NCBI GenBank assembly: GCA_035549075.1
Contig: DASZRT010000103.1
Coordinates: 53,933-117,932 of the forward strand
Direction of reading: 5' to 3'
Length of the DNA stretch: 64,000 nt
DNA from: DASZFV01 sp035549075
GTDB taxonomy: Bacteria; Myxococcota_A; Polyangia; Fen-1088
The position numbers were made by a program, and so were the translations under genes. Each line of letters opens with the position of its first letter. Position 1 is the first letter of the stretch. Shown here piece by piece: positions 29,102 to 37,851 of the stretch. The notes under the pieces are model-generated. The model was not told the DNA's origin, did no database searches, and saw nothing but the letters and a program-made list of their open reading frames with translations.

Positions 29102-30226
29102 GTGCCGACGTCTCCCCACGTCGATCTAAATGTCGACGTCGCCGTCATCGGTGCGGGCGTCGTCGGGCTCGCGACGGCGCGGGCGCTCGCGCGCGCAGGG
29201 CGCGACGTGCTCGTGCTCGAAGCGACCGCCGCGATCGGCACGGGCGTGACCGCGCGAAATTCGGAGGTCATCCACGCCGGGCTCTACTACGCGACGGGCT
29301 CGCTCAAGGCGCGCCTCTGCGTCGCGGGGCGGCGTGCGCTCTACGACTACTGCGCCGCGCGCGGCGTCGGTCACCGGCGGCTCGGCAAGCTGGTCGTCGC
29401 GGCCTCCGACGCCGAGGTCGCGACGCTCGACGCGTACCTCGCGCAAGGCCGCGCCAACGGCGTCGACGATCTGCGGCTGCTCGACGGCGGGGAAGCGCGC
29501 GCGCTCGAGCCCGCGCTGACGTGCGCGGGCGCGCTGCTGTCGCCGTCGACGGGGATCGTCGACGTGCACGGCCTCGTGCGCGCGCTCGACGCCGACGCCC
29601 GCGCCGCCGGCGCCGACGTCGCGCTCGCCGCGCCCGTCGTCGGCGGCGCCGTCGAAGGCGACGGGCTCACGTTGCGGGTGGGCGGTTCCGCGCCGGCGAC
29701 CTTGCGTTGCCGCGCCGTCGTCGACGCCGCCGGCCTCGACGCGCAGGCCGTCGCGCGTTCGATCGTCGGTCTCGACGCGCGAACGATCCCGCCGCGGCAC
29801 CTCGCCAAGGGCCACTACTTCACGCTGCGCGGGAGCTCGCCGTTCGCGCGCCTCGTCTACCCCGTCGCCGATGCGGGCGGCCTCGGCGTTCACCTCACCC
29901 TCGACCTCGCCGGCCAGCCGCGCTTCGGTCCCGACGTCGCCTGGGTCGACGCCGTCGACTACGCGTTCGACGAAGCGCGCGCGCCCGCGTTCTACGCCGC
30001 CGTCCGCCGCTACTGGCCCGCCCTCCCCGACGGCGCGTTGCAACCGGGGTACACGGGCATTCGTCCCAAGATCGTCGGACCGGGCGCGCCCGCGGCCGAC
30101 TTCATGATCCAAGGTCACGAGAGCCACGACGTGCCGGGCCTCGTGTGTCTCTACGGGATCGAATCGCCCGGGCTCACGGCCTCGCTCGCCATCGCCGACG
30201 AGGTCGCGCAGCGTCTCGCGCGCTGA
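29102..30226 (+). CDS. FAD-dependent oxidoreductase, L-2-hydroxyglutarate-oxidase-like
   Basis: 374 aa from GTG 29102 (a GTG 11 codons upstream is also possible). Dinucleotide-binding GAGVVGLATARAL at the N-terminus, then GVTARNSEVIHAGLYYATGSLKARLC, the signature of the LhgO/YgaF branch of the DAO family ('S-R-N-S-e-V-I-H-a-G-i-Y-Y'). Near the C-terminus, YTGIRPKIVGPGAPAADFMIQG and GIESPGLTASLAIAD complete the FAD/substrate site. Likely oxidises an alpha-hydroxy or alpha-amino acid such as L-2-hydroxyglutarate. A hairpin overlaps its stop codon. Confidence 0.88.
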   Translation: MPTSPHVDLNVDVAVIGAGVVGLATARALARAGRDVLVLEATAAIGTGVTARNSEVIHAGLYYATGSLKARLCVAGRRALYDYCAARGVGHRRLGKLVVAASDAEVATLDAYLAQGRANGVDDLRLLDGGEARALEPALTCAGALLSPSTGIVDVHGLVRALDADARAAGADVALAAPVVGGAVEGDGLTLRVGGSAPATLRCRAVVDAAGLDAQAVARSIVGLDARTIPPRHLAKGHYFTLRGSSPFARLVYPVADAGGLGVHLTLDLAGQPRFGPDVAWVDAVDYAFDEARAPAFYAAVRRYWPALPDGALQPGYTGIRPKIVGPGAPAADFMIQGHESHDVPGLVCLYGIESPGLTASLAIADEVAQRLAR

Positions 30227-30255
30227 GCGCGACACGCCCGTGGCGCGCTCAGCGC
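30220..30255 (+). terminator. Perfect 12-bp inverted repeat overlapping the stop codon
   Basis: GCGCTGAGCGCG (30220-30231) and CGCGCTCAGCGC (30244-30255) pair over 12 bp with a 12-nt loop, followed by CTTCTAAA. The TGA stop of the FAD oxidoreductase is part of the 5' arm. The tail is only weakly U-rich. It probably separates that gene from the epimerase gene starting 40 bp further on. Confidence 0.6.
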
Positions 30256-30294
30256 CTTCTAAATGCCCGCGCCCTGCGCTAACGTGATCGCGCC

Positions 30295-31245
30295 ATGTCG
30301 TCGTCTTATCTCATCACGGGCGGAGCTGGGTTCATCGGATCGTCGATCGCGCGCGCGCTCGTCAAGCGGGGCGACCGCGTCCGCGTCATCGACAACTTCT
30401 TCTCGGGCAAGCGCGAGAACCTCGCCGACATCGCCAAGGACGTCGACCTGCAAGAAGGCGACATTCGCGACGACGCCGCGCTCGAGCGCGCGCTCGCGGG
30501 CGTCGAGGTCGTGTACCACGAGGCCGCGATCCCCTCGGTGCCGCGCTCGCTCGTCGATCCGCTCGGCAGCAACGAGACCAACATCACCGGCACGCTCAAG
30601 GTCCTGCACCACGCCAAGAAGGCCGGCGTTCGCCGCCTCGTCTACGCCGCGTCGTCGTCGGCCTACGGCGACACGCCGACGCTTCCCAAGGTCGAGACGA
30701 TGCGCCCGTCGCCGCTGTCGCCCTACGCCGTCGGCAAGCTCACGGGCGAGCACTATTGCCAGGTCTACGCGAGCGCCTACGGCCTCGAGACCGTGTGCCT
30801 GCGCTACTTCAACGTCTTCGGCGCGCGCCAGGACCCGAAGTCGGAGTACGCCGCCGTGATCCCGCGCTTCGCGACGGCGGCGCTCGCCGGAGAAGGCGTC
30901 ACGATCTTCGGCGACGGCACGCAGTCGCGCGACTTCTGCTACATCGACAACACCGTCGAGGCGAACCTGCTCGCCGCGGCCGCGCCCGCCGACCGCGTGT
31001 CGGGCGGCGTCTTCAACGTCGCCTGCGGCGAGGCGACGACGCTGAACCAGGTCGTCGAGCTGCTGGGGGGCATCGTCGGCAAGAAGATCCCCATCACCTA
31101 CGCGCCCGGCCGCGTCGGCGACGTCAAGCACTCGCTGGCCGACGTCGGTGAGGCGCGCGCGCGCCTCGGCTACAAGGGCGCCGTCACGTTCGTCGAGGGC
31201 CTGCGCCGCACCGTCGACTGGTACGCGCAGCTCCGCAAGGCCTGA
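30295..31245 (+). CDS. NAD-dependent sugar-nucleotide epimerase/dehydratase (WbpP/GalE-like)
   Basis: 316 aa extended SDR. NAD loop TGGAGFIG at residues 8-15; catalytic Tyr144/Lys148 in SPYAVGKL with Ser121/122 in YAASSSAYGD. The AIPSVPRSLVDP and RYFNVFGARQDPKSEYAAVIPRF blocks are characteristic of UDP-N-acetylglucosamine/UDP-glucose 4-epimerases of the WbpP/WbgU group. Presumably supplies a UDP-hexose or UDP-HexNAc for the polysaccharide genes a few kb downstream. Epimerisation specificity cannot be read from sequence alone. Confidence 0.9.
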   Translation: MSSSYLITGGAGFIGSSIARALVKRGDRVRVIDNFFSGKRENLADIAKDVDLQEGDIRDDAALERALAGVEVVYHEAAIPSVPRSLVDPLGSNETNITGTLKVLHHAKKAGVRRLVYAASSSAYGDTPTLPKVETMRPSPLSPYAVGKLTGEHYCQVYASAYGLETVCLRYFNVFGARQDPKSEYAAVIPRFATAALAGEGVTIFGDGTQSRDFCYIDNTVEANLLAAAAPADRVSGGVFNVACGEATTLNQVVELLGGIVGKKIPITYAPGRVGDVKHSLADVGEARARLGYKGAVTFVEGLRRTVDWYAQLRKA

Positions 31246-31265
31246 GCGCCGCGCCTGGCGGCCTC

Positions 31266-31294
31266 TTGCTTCGCGCCGTGAGCCCGGATACCTT
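31266..31294 (+). promoter_or_regulatory. Possible sigma-70-like promoter of the RRM gene
   Basis: TTGCTT (31266-31271), a 17-bp spacer and TACCTT (31289-31294) give only 3/6 matches in each hexamer, but the spacing is ideal and the location, about 135 nt upstream of the start codon, would place the structured leader in the transcript. Weak call. Confidence 0.25.
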
Positions 31295-31350
31295 AGGGCC
31301 AAGTTCAGTACGTCCGCATCGCTGACTTCGTTCTCCGCGCCGCAGGTCAT

Positions 31351-31405
31351 CTGCCGCAAGCCCGAACTCACTGGAGCGAAACGCTCAGGGCTTCTGAGGC
31401 GGCAG
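31351..31405 (+). ncRNA. Nested hairpin in the 5' leader of the RRM gene
   Basis: Three concentric helices: CTGCCGC (31351-31357) with GCGGCAG (31399-31405); AAGCCC (31358-31363) with GGGCTT (31388-31393); and inside them GAGCG-AAA-CGCTC (31374-31386). The outer two helices stack directly on the 5' side and are split by CTGAG on the 3' side; an internal loop (GAACTCACTG) faces a single A. The structure ends about 30 nt before the ATG. It may be an RNA thermometer-like or autoregulatory site for the RNA-binding protein; no known riboswitch class was matched. Confidence 0.55.
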
Positions 31406-31436
31406 GTCCGCCGGAACCCACGCAGGAGAATGAGAA

Positions 31437-31727
31437 ATGGGCACCCGTCTGTTCGTCGGCAATCTGTCGTTCAACACGAACGAGGACGACCTTCGCGATC
31501 TGTTCGGCCAGAGCGGCACGGTCGTCGACGTCAAGGTCGTGACCGATCGCGAAACCGGTCGTCCGCGCGGCTTCGCCTTCGTCGAGATGAGCTCGCAGAG
31601 CGAGGCCACGCAGGCCATCGAGCAGGTCAACGGGCGCGAGCTCGGCGGCCGCACGCTGCGCGTGAACGAGGCCGAGGAGCGCACGTCGCGCCCGCGTCCC
31701 TCGGGCGGCGGTTCGCGTCGCTGGTAG
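31437..31727 (+). CDS. Single-RRM RNA-binding protein
   Basis: 96 aa. One RNA-recognition motif: RNP2 LFVGNL (residues 5-10) and RNP1 RGFAFVEM (44-51), both with the aromatic residues that stack on RNA, then a short Ser/Pro/Gly/Arg tail (PSGGGSRRW). This is the cyanobacterial/myxobacterial Rbp type, often cold-induced and thought to act as RNA chaperone. AGGAG lies 8-9 nt before the ATG. The leader is structured, and a fatty-acid desaturase lies 370 bp downstream, which fits a cold-response setting (inference). Confidence 0.95.
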   Translation: MGTRLFVGNLSFNTNEDDLRDLFGQSGTVVDVKVVTDRETGRPRGFAFVEMSSQSEATQAIEQVNGRELGGRTLRVNEAEERTSRPRPSGGGSRRW

Positions 31728-31796
31728 CCCGGTGGTGTCGCGGCGTCTGTCGTCCCTCGTGGACGGCGGCGACCGCGTCGCCCGTCGGCGAGAAAC

Positions 31797-32102
31797 ATGA
31801 TGACCAAAGAGCTCATCGGCGCTCGGTTCTTCGACGAACACGAGCGCGACCGCGGCTGGGCGGCCAAAGTGGTCCGGCGCGAACGCGCGCCCGGCCGTTT
31901 GGTCGTCCTGGAGGTGACCTCGAAGGATCCGGCGTTGCTCAACTTTTTGGGCTCGCTCGACAAGGCCCCCCTTCAGGTTCAGGAGACAGGAACCGAGGGT
32001 TCCAGCTACCGATTCGTGTGGGCCTCGGCGTACGACAACGGCGGCACCGTCCGCGTTCAGGGCGTCCTCGTGTCGTCCTCTAACGACGAAAGGATCTCGT
32101 GA
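31797..32102 (+). CDS. Small protein of unknown function, coupled to desaturase
   Basis: 101 aa from an ATG (two consecutive Met). Soluble, no signal. Mostly short beta segments: GRLVVLEVTSKDPALLNFLG, LQVQETGTEGSSYRFVWAS, GTVRVQGVLVSS. No known domain identified. Its TGA overlaps the GTG of the desaturase (GTGA), so the two are translationally coupled, making a role with the desaturase plausible. Confidence 0.65.
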   Translation: MMTKELIGARFFDEHERDRGWAAKVVRRERAPGRLVVLEVTSKDPALLNFLGSLDKAPLQVQETGTEGSSYRFVWASAYDNGGTVRVQGVLVSSSNDERIS

Positions 32103-32979
32103 GCCAACCTTCGACGTCGCCGCCTGGGTGGTGGGCCACCTACGTCCGCCCGACGACGTTCGGGTTCGCCGCCATCCACGTCGTCGCGGTCGTCGGCGCG
32201 ATCATGGTCGGCTTCTCGTGGTCGAACGTCCTCCTCGCCGTCGCCGCGTACTTCGTGCGGATGTGCGTCATCACGGCGTCGTACCACCGCTACTTTTCGC
32301 ATCGGTCGTTCAAGACGTCGCGCTGGTTCCAGTTCCTGCTCGCCGTCGGCGCGCAGAGCTCGGCGCAAAAGGGCGTGCTGTGGTGGGCGAGCCATCACCG
32401 TTGGCACCACAAGCACTCGGACGACGAGCAGGACGTTCACTCGGCGGCGCGCCGCGGCTTCTGGTACGCGCACGTCGGCTGGGTCATGCGGGACGAGTGG
32501 AACGCGACCGACGACGCGGCCGTGACGGACCTGTCGCGGTTCCCCGAGCTGCGGGTGCTCAATCACCGCGCGGTCGAGATGCTGCCGACGGTGGCGCTCG
32601 CGCTCGCGTGCCTCCTCGTCGGCGGCGCGCGGGGGCTCATCTGGGGGTACTTCGTGTCGACGGTGCTGCTGTGGCACGGCACGTTCACGATCAACTCGCT
32701 CGCGCACCTCATCGGGAAAAAGCGCTACGACACGGGCGACGACTCACGCAACCACTGGGCGCTCGCGCTGCTCACGACGGGCGAGGGCTGGCACAACAAC
32801 CACCACCACTACCAGAGCTCGGTGCGCCAGGGCTTCCGCTGGTGGGAGGTCGACGTCACCTACTACGTGCTGCGCGTCCTCGCGCTCACGGGGATCGTCT
32901 GGGATCTGCGCGAGCCGCCGCGCGAAGCCGTCGACGCCCCCCGCCCCGACGCCTTGAACCGCGACGTCGCGCGCGCGGC

Positions 32980-32983
<4 letters not shown>
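32099..32983 (+). CDS. Acyl-CoA (delta-9 type) fatty-acid desaturase
   Basis: 294 aa integral membrane di-iron enzyme from a GTG. The three histidine boxes are complete: HRYFSH (63-68), HHRWHH (99-104) and HNNHHH (232-237), with four membrane helices between (AAIHVVAVVGAIMVGFS, NVLLAVAAYFVRM, VEMLPTVALALACLL, FVSTVLLWHGTF). Uses O2 and an electron donor to introduce a cis double bond, keeping membranes fluid. The NSLAHLIGKKRYDTGDDSRN block is typical of acyl-CoA desaturases (SCD/Ole1/DesC type). Stop codons overlap with the convergent phosphatase gene. Confidence 0.95.
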
Positions 32984-34245
<1,262 letters not shown>

Positions 34246-34466
34246 CGCGATTTTTTGATCCCCAACGCCAACAGGCTGCCAACCGTACTACACGGCCCCA
34301 TGTTGCGCCACATACAAAGCGCTGCCGAGTAACGGTCAGGAAAAATACAATTAACGAACAATTACACGGGAATTCCTGTGGATAATCGCGTGTCACCGCG
34401 ACCACGTTTCCGGTGTTCCGGCAGTCAAGTTCGACGCAACGCTCTTCGCGGCGCGCGGAGGCCGAT
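34246..34466 (-). promoter_or_regulatory. AT-rich leader/promoter region of the phosphatase gene
   Basis: 221 bp without a gene. The middle part (about 34337-34390) is the most AT-rich stretch of this section, including TAATTGTTCGTTAATTGT on the minus strand, in striking contrast to the GC-rich surroundings. It probably contains a promoter of its own, so the phosphatase need not depend on the STAS gene's transcript. AGGCC-TGAATC-GGCCT just past the STAS stop is a short hairpin. Confidence 0.4.
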
Positions 34467-34799
34467 TCAGGCCTTTTGCGCTGACGACGCGAGGTCGGCG
34501 TCGACCATGACGCGGTCGAGCCGGAGCAGGCGGAAGATCGCGAGCGGCTGGTCGCGCAGGCCCGTGACGACGACGCTGCCGCCCTGCGCGCGCACGCGCT
34601 TGTAGAGCGACACGAGCGCCCCCACGCCCGAGCTGTCGACCATGCGCAGGCGTGCGAGGTCGACGTCGACGCGCGATGGCTGGCGCGCCAGCAGCTTCTC
34701 GAGATCGGTTCGCAGGTCGGCGACGCTCACCGCGTCGAGCTCGCCCTCGATCGCGAGGTGCGTGACGCCCTTCTCGTCGGTGGAGATCGTGAAGGTCAT
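34467..34799 (-). CDS. STAS-domain anti-sigma factor antagonist (RsbV/SpoIIAA-like)
   Basis: 110 aa, all of it a STAS fold: FTISTDEKGVTHLAIEGELDA, VDVDLARLRMVDSSGVGALV, GGSVVVTGLRDQPLAIFRLL. The phosphorylatable Ser is expected at 56 (or 57) in MVDSSGVG. Unphosphorylated it should bind the HATPase protein and release its target; phosphorylation by that kinase blocks it. Its ATG overlaps the stop of the HATPase gene by 4 bp. Confidence 0.95.
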   Translation of the reverse strand: MTFTISTDEKGVTHLAIEGELDAVSVADLRTDLEKLLARQPSRVDVDLARLRMVDSSGVGALVSLYKRVRAQGGSVVVTGLRDQPLAIFRLLRLDRVMVDADLASSAQKA

Positions 34800-35263
34800 C
34801 GGGAGGCCCCCTCGACAAGCCCTTTGTCGCCTTGCTGTGCCTCCTCTTTGGGAGCCGGCGGCAAGGTCTTCGTCAGTGTGAGCACGTTGGGGCGACCAGG
34901 TGTGTAGCTAATGTCCATAAACGCTCGAATGATAAAAAGTCCCAAACCAGATTCAGGAAGGCTCGCGAAGTCGGGCGTCGGGACCTTCGTGGGGTCGAAG
35001 CTCGACCCGAAGTCGCGCATGTCGATCGAGATGCGGTCGCGACGCGTGCGGATCTCGATCTCGATGACGCCGTCGACGCGCCCCTTGTAGCCGTGGAGCA
35101 CGATGTTGTTGAAGGCCTCGCCCACGGCCGACACGACCTGCATACGGAACTCGTTCCAAGTCGGGCCCTGAGGACGACGGGTCACCAGCTTGCACGCGGC
35201 TGAGACCGCACGAAGCGTGACGTCGCGGTGGTCCAAAGTTCCGATCATCTGGATCCGAATCAA
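34796..35263 (-). CDS. HATPase anti-sigma / serine kinase (RsbW/SpoIIAB-like)
   Basis: 155 aa from a TTG; an ATG five codons later is equally possible. GHKL ATPase motifs: N-box AVGEAFNNIVLHGY, G1 DMRDFGSSFDP, and G2 SGLGLFIIRAFMDI. Expected to phosphorylate the STAS partner and to sequester a sigma factor or other target. No sigma gene is seen nearby, so its output may be non-transcriptional, e.g. control of the adjacent exopolysaccharide genes. It overlaps the possible leader of the divergent sugar transferase gene. Confidence 0.92.
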   Translation of the reverse strand: MIRIQMIGTLDHRDVTLRAVSAACKLVTRRPQGPTWNEFRMQVVSAVGEAFNNIVLHGYKGRVDGVIEIEIRTRRDRISIDMRDFGSSFDPTKVPTPDFASLPESGLGLFIIRAFMDISYTPGRPNVLTLTKTLPPAPKEEAQQGDKGLVEGASR

Positions 35264-35329
35264 GGCGCCCTAGCCACTATTATCACCCCTCCGACCCCCA
35301 AAGCGCGAATTCGTTGTAGCGTATCGGCC

Positions 35330-36070
35330 GTGGATCGATCGATTCGGATCGCCAAGCGGCTCACGGACATCGTGGGCTCGTCGATCGGCTTGGCGCTCAC
35401 CCTCCCCCTCTATCCGCTCATCGCGGCGGCCATTTACCTCGAATCCCCTGGTCCTGTGTTTATCCGCCAGAAGCGGGCGGGTCAACTTCAGGACCCCGAG
35501 CCGGGGACGCCGCCGGGCAGCATCCCGAAGCCGACGTTCAAGGCCTTCACGATGCTGAAGTTCCGCTCGATGCGGCCCGACGCCGAGAAGCACACGGGCG
35601 TCGTCGTCGCCTCGAAGGGCGACCCGCGCATCACGAGGGTCGGCAAGTTCATCCGCAAGACGCGCATCGACGAGCTGCCGCAGTTCATCAACGTGCTGCT
35701 CGGCGACATGAGCATCGTGGGCCCGCGGCCCGAGCGGCCCGAGCTGGCCGAGCAGCTCGCGATGGCGATTCCTTACTTCGAAGAGCGCATGCGCGACGTC
35801 AAGCCGGGCATCACGGGGCTCGCGCAGATCTCGCTCGGCTACACGGGCAAGGCGCTGCCCGACAGCGTGCTCGCGAAGTTCGAGGCCGACATGGTGAACC
35901 CGTTCAAGGTCGAGGGCGCTGAAGATGCCCTCGCCGATCACATGCGCATGAAATTGCTCTACGACCTCGCCTACAGCGCGGCGACGGAGCACGCGCGCAC
36001 GTTCATCCCGCTCGAGCTCACGATCCTCATCAAGACGCCGCTCGTGATGATCCTCGCGCGGGGCACCTGA
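35330..36070 (+). CDS. Polyprenyl-phosphate sugar-1-phosphate transferase (priming enzyme)
   Basis: 246 aa from GTG 35330, chosen because the conserved domain begins right there (DRSIRIAKRLTDIVGSSIGL) and an upstream start would overlap the divergent gene. Bacterial sugar transferase family (PssY/WbaP catalytic part): a membrane helix about 17-38, ESPGPVFIRQKRAG, TMLKFRSMRPDAE, KTRIDELPQFINVLLGDMSIVGPRPE and VKPGITGLAQ. It starts polysaccharide repeat-unit assembly by putting a sugar phosphate on undecaprenyl phosphate. First gene of a three-gene run with GT2 and an export protein. Confidence 0.94.
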   Translation: MDRSIRIAKRLTDIVGSSIGLALTLPLYPLIAAAIYLESPGPVFIRQKRAGQLQDPEPGTPPGSIPKPTFKAFTMLKFRSMRPDAEKHTGVVVASKGDPRITRVGKFIRKTRIDELPQFINVLLGDMSIVGPRPERPELAEQLAMAIPYFEERMRDVKPGITGLAQISLGYTGKALPDSVLAKFEADMVNPFKVEGAEDALADHMRMKLLYDLAYSAATEHARTFIPLELTILIKTPLVMILARGT

Positions 36071-36077
36071 CCGGCGC

Positions 36078-37211
36078 ATGACGGTCTCGGCCGCGATCGC
36101 CGTCGCCGCGGCGCTGGTGCTCGTCTACACGTACGTCGGTTACCCGATCGTCATCGCGACGCTCGCGCGGTTGTTTCCGGCGCCGCCCTTGCGCGCGCGC
36201 GGCGGCGACGAGCCCGCGCCGCGCGTGAGCGTGCTCCTGCCCGTCTACAACGGCGCGAAGTATCTGCGCGCCAAGCTCGACAGCCTGCTGGCGCAGGACT
36301 ACCCGGCCGAGCTGGTCGACATCCTCATCTATTGCGACGGGTGCGCCGACGACAGCGAGGCGGTCGCGCGCGCGATCGCCGCCGAGCCGGCGTCGGGTGG
36401 GCGCATCCGCGTGATCGCCGCGGCCCAGCGGCGCGGGAAGCCCGCCGCGCTCAACGTCTTGCAGAAAGAGGCGACGGGCGAGCTCTTGCTCATGAACGAC
36501 GTGCGCCAGCCGTTCTCGCCCAACGCCGTGCGCGCGCTCGCGGCGACGTTCGCCGATCCCGCCATCGGCTGCGCGACCGGGCTGCTCGTGCTCGCGGGCG
36601 GCGCGCCGAGCGGCGCTTACTGGCGCTACGAGGCGTGGATCCGGCGCTGCGAGTCGCGCTTCCGCGGCGTCGTCGGCATGACGGGCGCGATCGCGATGAC
36701 GAGGCGCGCGGACCTCGTGCCGCTGCCCGAGGATCTGATCCTCGACGACGTGTGGATCCCGGCGCGGCTCGCGCTCGCCGGCAAGCGCGTCGTGCTCGTC
36801 ACCGAGGCCGAGGCGTTCGACACGGCCTTCGACGATGACGCCGAGTTCCGTCGCAAGGTGCGCACGCTCGCGGGCAACTACCAGCTCTTTGGGCTGCTGC
36901 CGGGCCTGCTGTCGCCCGCGGCGAACCCCGCGTGGCTCGAGCTCGTGTCGCACAAGCTGCTGCGGCTCGTGGCGCCGTGGGCGATGCTGGTCTTCGCGGC
37001 CAGCTCGCTCACCGTCGCGTCGGGGGACGGCGCGATCGCATGGCTCGCGCGGCTCGCCGTCGCGGCGCAGCTCGGGTTCTACGCGGCCGCGCTCGCCGGC
37101 AAGCGCGGCGGCAAGCTCGCGGGCGTCGCGCGCACGTTCGTCGTGCTCAACGCCGCCGCCGTCGTGGGTCTGTTCAAGCACGTGCGCGGACGTCAACGCG
37201 TGACCTGGTGA
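36078..37211 (+). CDS. Family 2 glycosyltransferase, membrane type
   Basis: 377 aa. N-terminal membrane helix (5-30), GT-A domain with RVSVLLPVYNGAKYLRAKLDSLLAQ, a DG-type metal/substrate site (YCDGCADDSEAVA) and GKPAALNVLQ. The usual ED/QxxRW region appears as EDLILDDVWIPARL and EAFDTAFDDDAEFRRKVRTLAGN. Three C-terminal membrane helices (about 295-365). The layout resembles processive or exopolysaccharide GT2 enzymes such as those acting on lipid-linked sugars. 7 bp after the priming transferase. Confidence 0.9.
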   Translation: MTVSAAIAVAAALVLVYTYVGYPIVIATLARLFPAPPLRARGGDEPAPRVSVLLPVYNGAKYLRAKLDSLLAQDYPAELVDILIYCDGCADDSEAVARAIAAEPASGGRIRVIAAAQRRGKPAALNVLQKEATGELLLMNDVRQPFSPNAVRALAATFADPAIGCATGLLVLAGGAPSGAYWRYEAWIRRCESRFRGVVGMTGAIAMTRRADLVPLPEDLILDDVWIPARLALAGKRVVLVTEAEAFDTAFDDDAEFRRKVRTLAGNYQLFGLLPGLLSPAANPAWLELVSHKLLRLVAPWAMLVFAASSLTVASGDGAIAWLARLAVAAQLGFYAAALAGKRGGKLAGVARTFVVLNAAAVVGLFKHVRGRQRVTW

Positions 37212-37243
37212 GGTCTCGCGCGGCCTGTGGTATCAAGTCGGTC

Positions 37244-37846
37244 GTGCGCCGCGCTCTCCTCGCCTTCCCGCTCTCCGCGCTCGTGCTCGTGACCGCGGGC
37301 TGCCCTCACACGCAGCCACGCTTCAACTACGCGAGCGAGGCCGATCCGCGCAAGACCGAGTTCATCATCGGCCCGTCGGACACGCTGAAGGTCACGATCT
37401 GGAAGAACCCCGATCTCTCGGGCGACACGACGGTGCGGCCCGACGGCGTCATCACGCTGCCGCTGCTCGGAGACTTCCACGCCGCGGGCAAGACGGCGGC
37501 CGAGCTGCGCGCCGAGATCCGCACGCGCCTCGCGACGTTCGTCAAAGACGACTCGGCGCTCGTCACCGTCGCCATCACGGGCATCAACAGCTACCGCGTC
37601 ACCGTGAGCGGCAACGTCGAGCACCCCGGCACCTACGCCGTGAACCACTACATCAACGTCGCCGAGGCGCTCATGCTCGCGGGCGGCGTCAACAAGTTCG
37701 GCACGCCCGAGGATGGCGTCCTCATCCGCGTCGGCGCCGACGGCGCCACGCGCCGCATCCCCGTCGATTGCGCCGCGATCCTGAGTGGCGCCCGCCAAGA
37801 GCAGAACCTGACGATCCTGACCGGCGACACGATCTACGTGCCGTAG
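37244..37846 (+). CDS. Short Wza-like (OPX) polysaccharide export lipoprotein
   Basis: 200 aa from GTG 37244, giving a lipoprotein signal (VRRALLAFPLSALVLVTAGC, Cys20). A longer GTG start overlapping the previous stop is possible. Poly_export domain about 40-125 (YIIGPSD-like FIIGPSDTLKVTIWKNPDLSG, TVRPDGVITLPLLGDFHAAGKT) and one SLBB domain about 128-200 (YRVTVSGNVEHPGTYAVN ... LTILTGDTIYVP). It ends right after SLBB and lacks the C-terminal helix with which Wza crosses the outer membrane. An outer-membrane barrel gene is directly convergent. Confidence 0.92.
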   Translation: MRRALLAFPLSALVLVTAGCPHTQPRFNYASEADPRKTEFIIGPSDTLKVTIWKNPDLSGDTTVRPDGVITLPLLGDFHAAGKTAAELRAEIRTRLATFVKDDSALVTVAITGINSYRVTVSGNVEHPGTYAVNHYINVAEALMLAGGVNKFGTPEDGVLIRVGADGATRRIPVDCAAILSGARQEQNLTILTGDTIYVP

Positions 37847-37851
37847 CTGAG

